Shown here one piece after another: positions 61,413 through 64,000 of a stretch of DNA of 64,000 nt; position 1 is the stretch's first letter, and every line of letters begins with the position of its first letter. This DNA is from Gracilimonas sediminicola (lineage in GTDB: Bacteria; Bacteroidota; Rhodothermia; Balneolales; Balneolaceae), in contig NZ_JANDBC010000001.1 of assembly GCF_024320785.1 (NCBI RefSeq), forward strand, positions 578,617 to 642,616, read 5' to 3'. A model generated the notes under the pieces. The model made no database searches. It was not told the DNA's origin and saw only the letters and a program-made list of their open reading frames with translations. Position numbers and translations under genes: made by a program.

Positions 61413-61982
61413 TCAACCCCAGGTTTTAAGCATTAAAAATACCAGTACCCCGGTCACTGAAACATATAGCCAGATGGGGAAGGTCCACCGGGATACTTTT
61501 TTGTGGGTTGAAAACTTGCCGCTTAGTGCAAAGTAAAAACTGGAAAGCACCAGCGGCACCACAAAAACGGAGAGGACGATATGCGTTATCAGTATGAAGA
61601 AATAAACAGGACGGATAAAACCTTCGCCCATGAACTTGGTATCTCCCAGAAAATGGTGGTACACCACATAGCTCACCAGAAATAAAGAGGAAGTCACAAA
61701 AGCTGCGAGATTAAACCGCATGTGTTTCTGAAAATCCCTGCGTTTTATTTCCCGGAAAGCCAGCACTAAAAAAATGGTACTCAGAAAATTCAACCCCGCA
61801 TTTACGGCCGACAGGTTCTTAATCCATGGAACCGGAGCCTCGGCCCCTTCCTTAAAATAGATCAGCCAAAAAAGAAAAAGTACGGCCACAATACTCAGCC
61901 CGGCTATCAGTCCGATGGCCTTCTTCGCGCTGATTTGTTCTAATATTTTTGATGATTCAGGTAAGGTGAAATTTTCAGGCAT
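61413..61982 (-). CDS. DUF420 family membrane protein
   Basis: 189 aa with about five membrane helices. 'VPWIKNLSAVNAGLNFLSTI', 'LVSYVVYHHFLGDTKFMGEG' and 'ITHIVLSVFVVPLVLSSFYF' are family patterns; the adjacent His pair (YHHF) and ITHI may bind a cofactor. DUF420/CtaM-like proteins assist maturation of heme-copper oxidases. It is upstream of hemN on the same strand (160 bases apart), across a repeat-containing gap. Confidence 0.88.
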   Translation of the reverse strand: MPENFTLPESSKILEQISAKKAIGLIAGLSIVAVLFLFWLIYFKEGAEAPVPWIKNLSAVNAGLNFLSTIFLVLAFREIKRRDFQKHMRFNLAAFVTSSLFLVSYVVYHHFLGDTKFMGEGFIRPVYFFILITHIVLSVFVVPLVLSSFYFALSGKFSTHKKVSRWTFPIWLYVSVTGVLVFLMLKTWG

Positions 61983-62107
61983 GTCTAATTAAAACTGTAC
62001 TTGTTGGGAAAATATATAAATGCTATAAACAGTAATCACCCGTTCAAAATTTCATCAGGCTATAAATTCATCAATCTCTAAAGGTGTTAAACCCGTTTAT
62101 TGTGCGA

Positions 62108-62144
62108 AATAAAAAAAGCCTCCCGAACTTAATCAGGAGGCTTT
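62108..62144 (-). terminator. Terminator of the disrupted tRNA-Met gene
   Basis: On the minus strand, AAAGCCTCC ... GGAGGCTTT (62144-62136 with 62123-62115) forms a 9-bp stem followed by a T run (the A run 62111-62117 on the + strand). It lies just downstream of the tRNA-Met fragment, as in an ordinary tRNA transcription unit. Confidence 0.85.
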
Positions 62145-62149
62145 GGTAG

Positions 62150-62193
62150 TGGCGGGGGCAGGATTCGAACCTGCGACCTTCGGGTTATGAGCC
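62150..62193 (-). pseudogene. 3' fragment of tRNA-Met(CAT), probable attachment site
   Basis: Reading the minus strand, GGCTCATAACCCG, AAGGTCGCAGGTTCGAATCC and TGCCCCCGCC followed by A spell the anticodon loop (CTCATAA, anticodon CAT), the 3' anticodon stem, variable loop, T-arm and 3' acceptor strand of a methionine tRNA. Upstream of position 62193 the match stops: the 5' half (acceptor, D-arm and part of the anticodon stem) is absent. This is the scar left when an element integrates into the 3' half of a tRNA gene; the intact tRNA should be rebuilt at the other end of the element. Confidence 0.8.
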
Positions 62194-62373
62194 TTACCCA
62201 TTCTGGCATGATATGGCCTCAAATGTATTCAAAATACCGTTTTACAGCTATTTAAAGCGCACTTGAAAACACACCATATCAAGTTAAACCGCCAAATGTT
62301 TGACCTATGTTGTACCCATTTTAGAAAAAGAATCCTTATGTTGTCTCAGGCACTCATTAAAGCAACGTGACTT
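62194..62373. other. Left end of the integrated element before the integrase
   Basis: 180 bases between the tRNA fragment and the integrase start. The word TACCCATT occurs twice (near 62195 and 62325) and could be integrase arm-type sites. Nothing else is recognised. Confidence 0.35.
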
Positions 62374-63591
62374 ATGGCTTCTTTAAAGGTACTACTGCGG
62401 ACAAATAAACAAAAGAAAGACGGCACCTCTCCCCTCGTCTTGCGGATTACGCACAACCGTAAATCACGGTATATATATTTAGGTCAATATCTGGAAGAGA
62501 AGTATTGGGACTTTGATAATCAGCGTGTCAAAAAATCCCATCCCAATTCTAAGCGTCTGAATAATCTTATTCTAAAGAAATTGTCAGAAGCGAACGATAC
62601 TGTCCTTGAGCTTGAGACCAAAGATGATCCGGTCTCTGTTAAACAGATCAAGAATAAGGTCAAAAACAGTAATGCTGATATAAGCTTTTTTGATCTGGGT
62701 GAGAAACGTATCAAAGAATATGAAGATAAAGGTACGTTCTCAGTAGCCCGTGCCGATCAGTCGATCTTGAACAATGTTGAAAAGTTTAATGGTGGCAAAG
62801 ACCTATACTTCCATGAGATAACCGTTTCCTTCTTAGAGAGATTTAAAACCTACTGCCTAACGGAACTCAAACACAAGAAGCGTACGGCCACAAATCAACT
62901 GATGCTGATACGCACTCTATATAATAGGGCTATTAAAGAAGGTATTGTGGATGAGAAGAACTATCCCTTCGGTGGTGATAACGTCTCGATTAAATTGAGT
63001 TCTGGAAACAAGATTGGATTAACCGAAGAAGAAATCAGAACTATTGAAGAGATGGAGTTCGAAAAAGATACATCCATCTGGCATACAAAAAATATCTGGC
63101 TCTTCTCATTCTACTTCGCCGGAGTGCGAATATCAGATGTTTTATCATTAAGATGGTCTGACATTAAGAATGACCGTCTCTACTATGAAATGAGTAAGAA
63201 CGAAAAGCCTGTCTCTTTAAAGATCCCGGATAAAGCCATTGAGATACTAGAGGCATATAAACCCGATAAACAGTCTAAGAACGATTACGTGTTTCCTTAC
63301 TTAAAGGAAGCCGATCAAGATGATGAAGAGGATATATTTCGAAAGTCACGGAATGCGGCTCGTCTATTTAATAAGTGGCTGAAAAGAATTGCTGAGCAAG
63401 CTGAGATAGATAAGAACTTATCCAACCATATCTCCCGTCATTCCTTTGGTAATATTGCTGGAGAGAAGATTCACCCGCTCATGCTTCAAAAACTTTACCG
63501 TCATTCCAACCTTAAAACGACAATTAATTACCAGGCTAACTTCATCAATAAAGAGGCGGATGACGCACTTGATAAGGTCATAGACTTCTAA
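62374..63591 (+). CDS. Tyrosine recombinase (site-specific integrase)
   Basis: 405 aa. N-terminal arm-binding domain (about 1-90: 'MASLKVLLRTNKQKKDGTSP', 'RYIYLGQYLEEKYWDFDNQR'), SAM-like core-binding domain (about 100-200), then the catalytic domain. The catalytic Arg is in 'FAGVRISDVLSLRWSDI', the HxxR box in 'NHISRHSFGNIAGEKIHP', and the Tyr nucleophile in 'LYRHSNLKTTINYQANF'. Typical of Bacteroidota integrative elements. Its position right next to a tRNA-Met fragment identifies it as the likely enzyme that placed this element. Confidence 0.94.
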   Translation: MASLKVLLRTNKQKKDGTSPLVLRITHNRKSRYIYLGQYLEEKYWDFDNQRVKKSHPNSKRLNNLILKKLSEANDTVLELETKDDPVSVKQIKNKVKNSNADISFFDLGEKRIKEYEDKGTFSVARADQSILNNVEKFNGGKDLYFHEITVSFLERFKTYCLTELKHKKRTATNQLMLIRTLYNRAIKEGIVDEKNYPFGGDNVSIKLSSGNKIGLTEEEIRTIEEMEFEKDTSIWHTKNIWLFSFYFAGVRISDVLSLRWSDIKNDRLYYEMSKNEKPVSLKIPDKAIEILEAYKPDKQSKNDYVFPYLKEADQDDEEDIFRKSRNAARLFNKWLKRIAEQAEIDKNLSNHISRHSFGNIAGEKIHPLMLQKLYRHSNLKTTINYQANFINKEADDALDKVIDF

Positions 63592-63795
63592 AAAAAACTA
63601 CGACATTATTTAATCTTCAAATTGACATTTGCGCTTTATCGATATAGCTTTAAATAGGCTTTACAGGAGCCCGACACTCACCGTCTCGAAGCGCAAAGCA
63701 CTGTTTATGAGTAATATTCTAATTGTATTAACCTATTGATATGCGAATAGCATTTGGTGAGTGATGTTTGATGCTTATTAAAAAAAGGAAATACA
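63592..63795. other. Gap after the integrase gene
   Basis: 204 bases. No coding potential of note on either strand. No terminator hairpin seen. It should hold the promoter of the cargo gene at 63796. Confidence 0.4.
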
Positions 63796-64000
63796 ATGAA
63801 TTCCAATCTACTTCTCATAAAAAAGCTAGCCAAGAAAATAAACAAAGAAGAAGCTTTGCCCCACCATAAAGCTTTAGACAAAGCCTCAATAGAATACGGC
63901 TTTAATAATTGGAAGCATGCTCTGAATTCTCATGAATACAATGATGAAGTACCCAGTATACTCAAAAAAGGTACATTGGTATATCTCAAAGAGGCTGGCA
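63796..64000 (+). CDS. N-terminal part of an element-borne protein (runs off the right edge)
   Basis: At least 68 aa from the ATG at 63796, with a Shine-Dalgarno (AAAAGGAA) just before it. 'LAKKINKEEALPHHKALDKA' and 'IEYGFNNWKHALNSHE' resemble an N-terminal helical module with the pattern 'hs.AL..A...Gf.nW..l' often seen at the start of plasmid or phage proteins. No stop codon is reached in the window. First cargo gene of the integrated element; function unknown. Confidence 0.55.
   Translation, partial: MNSNLLLIKKLAKKINKEEALPHHKALDKASIEYGFNNWKHALNSHEYNDEVPSILKKGTLVYLKEAG

Noticed and set aside
62150-62230. A complete tRNA gene at this position
   Set aside because: Only the 3' half is present; upstream bases do not form an acceptor, D-arm or full anticodon stem.
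1-64000. CRISPR array, prophage structural genes or rRNA
   Set aside because: I found no regular direct-repeat/spacer pattern and no phage structural or rRNA sequence.

Overview
The window looks like the chromosome of a marine or saline member of the Balneolota or a close relative in the Bacteroidota/Rhodothermota group. I infer this from protein character, not from a marker gene. The signs are secreted proteins ending in type IX-secretion-like sorting domains (QNYPNPFNP ... K), many short lipoproteins, DUF4835, DUF4382 and PorV-like outer-membrane proteins, LuxC/LuxE-like acyl enzymes, a glycine-betaine uptake operon, and a TANNTTTG-type promoter element upstream of the tRNA gene. Coding density is high. 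One intact tRNA gene (Leu, CAG) is present. I see no rRNA, CRISPR array or classical insertion sequence.

Layout. 1-3.5 kb (+): a surface or envelope operon cut by the window edge (partial CDS, PEGA-like/DUF5683-like protein, FnIII lipoprotein). 3.5-11.4 kb (-): gatB, a thioredoxin-fold lipoprotein without a CxxC, tpiA, purD, an NHL-type protein, and a LuxE/LuxC-like pair. 11.5-16.7 kb (+): two T9SS-type secreted proteins (one a likely metallopeptidase), a dienelactone-hydrolase-like protein and a small lipoprotein, then tRNA-Leu. 16.9-24.3 kb (-): a PAS sensor kinase, a secreted HExxH protein, and a 5-oxoprolinase operon pxpABC led by an Nramp-family transporter whose metal-site motif is altered. 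24.4-28.7 kb (+): housekeeping and envelope singletons (YwbE, hydrolase, CBS, MBL, methyltransferase, diheme cytochrome c). 28.8-30.4 kb (-): M1 peptidase. 30.7-35.0 kb (+): an outer-membrane barrel followed by the betaine ABC transporter. 35.1-46.9 kb (-): two small hypotheticals, sulfate activation to PAPS (cysD, cysNC, cysQ) with an SLC13 permease, an SLBB polysaccharide exporter, a helix-hairpin-helix/outer-membrane barrel protein and a PorV-like barrel. 46.9-52.5 kb: DUF4835 and an electron-transfer fixABCX operon whose fixC-fixX junction holds an antisense S23 four-helix-bundle gene bounded by inverted repeats, followed by vapBC. 52.6-58.6 kb: DUF2207, DUF4382, DUF3095 (with a class III cyclase-like signature), a luciferase-like monooxygenase and DUF488. 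58.5-62 kb (-): a polytopic oxidase-subunit-I-like protein, hemN and DUF420. 62.1 kb to the end: the 3' half of a tRNA-Met gene with its terminator, then a tyrosine recombinase and the first cargo gene of an integrated element that runs off the right edge.

The most interesting signals are four: the S23 element lodged inside fixABCX; the integration scar in tRNA-Met; a scatter of simple-word imperfect inverted repeats, one lying inside a coding sequence and others hugging stop codons; and the cyclase-like residue spacing in the DUF3095 protein. The PAPS genes lie next to a polysaccharide exporter with no PAPS reductase in view, which suggests, without proving, sulfated surface polysaccharide. 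No obviously new multi-gene system is proven by this sequence.
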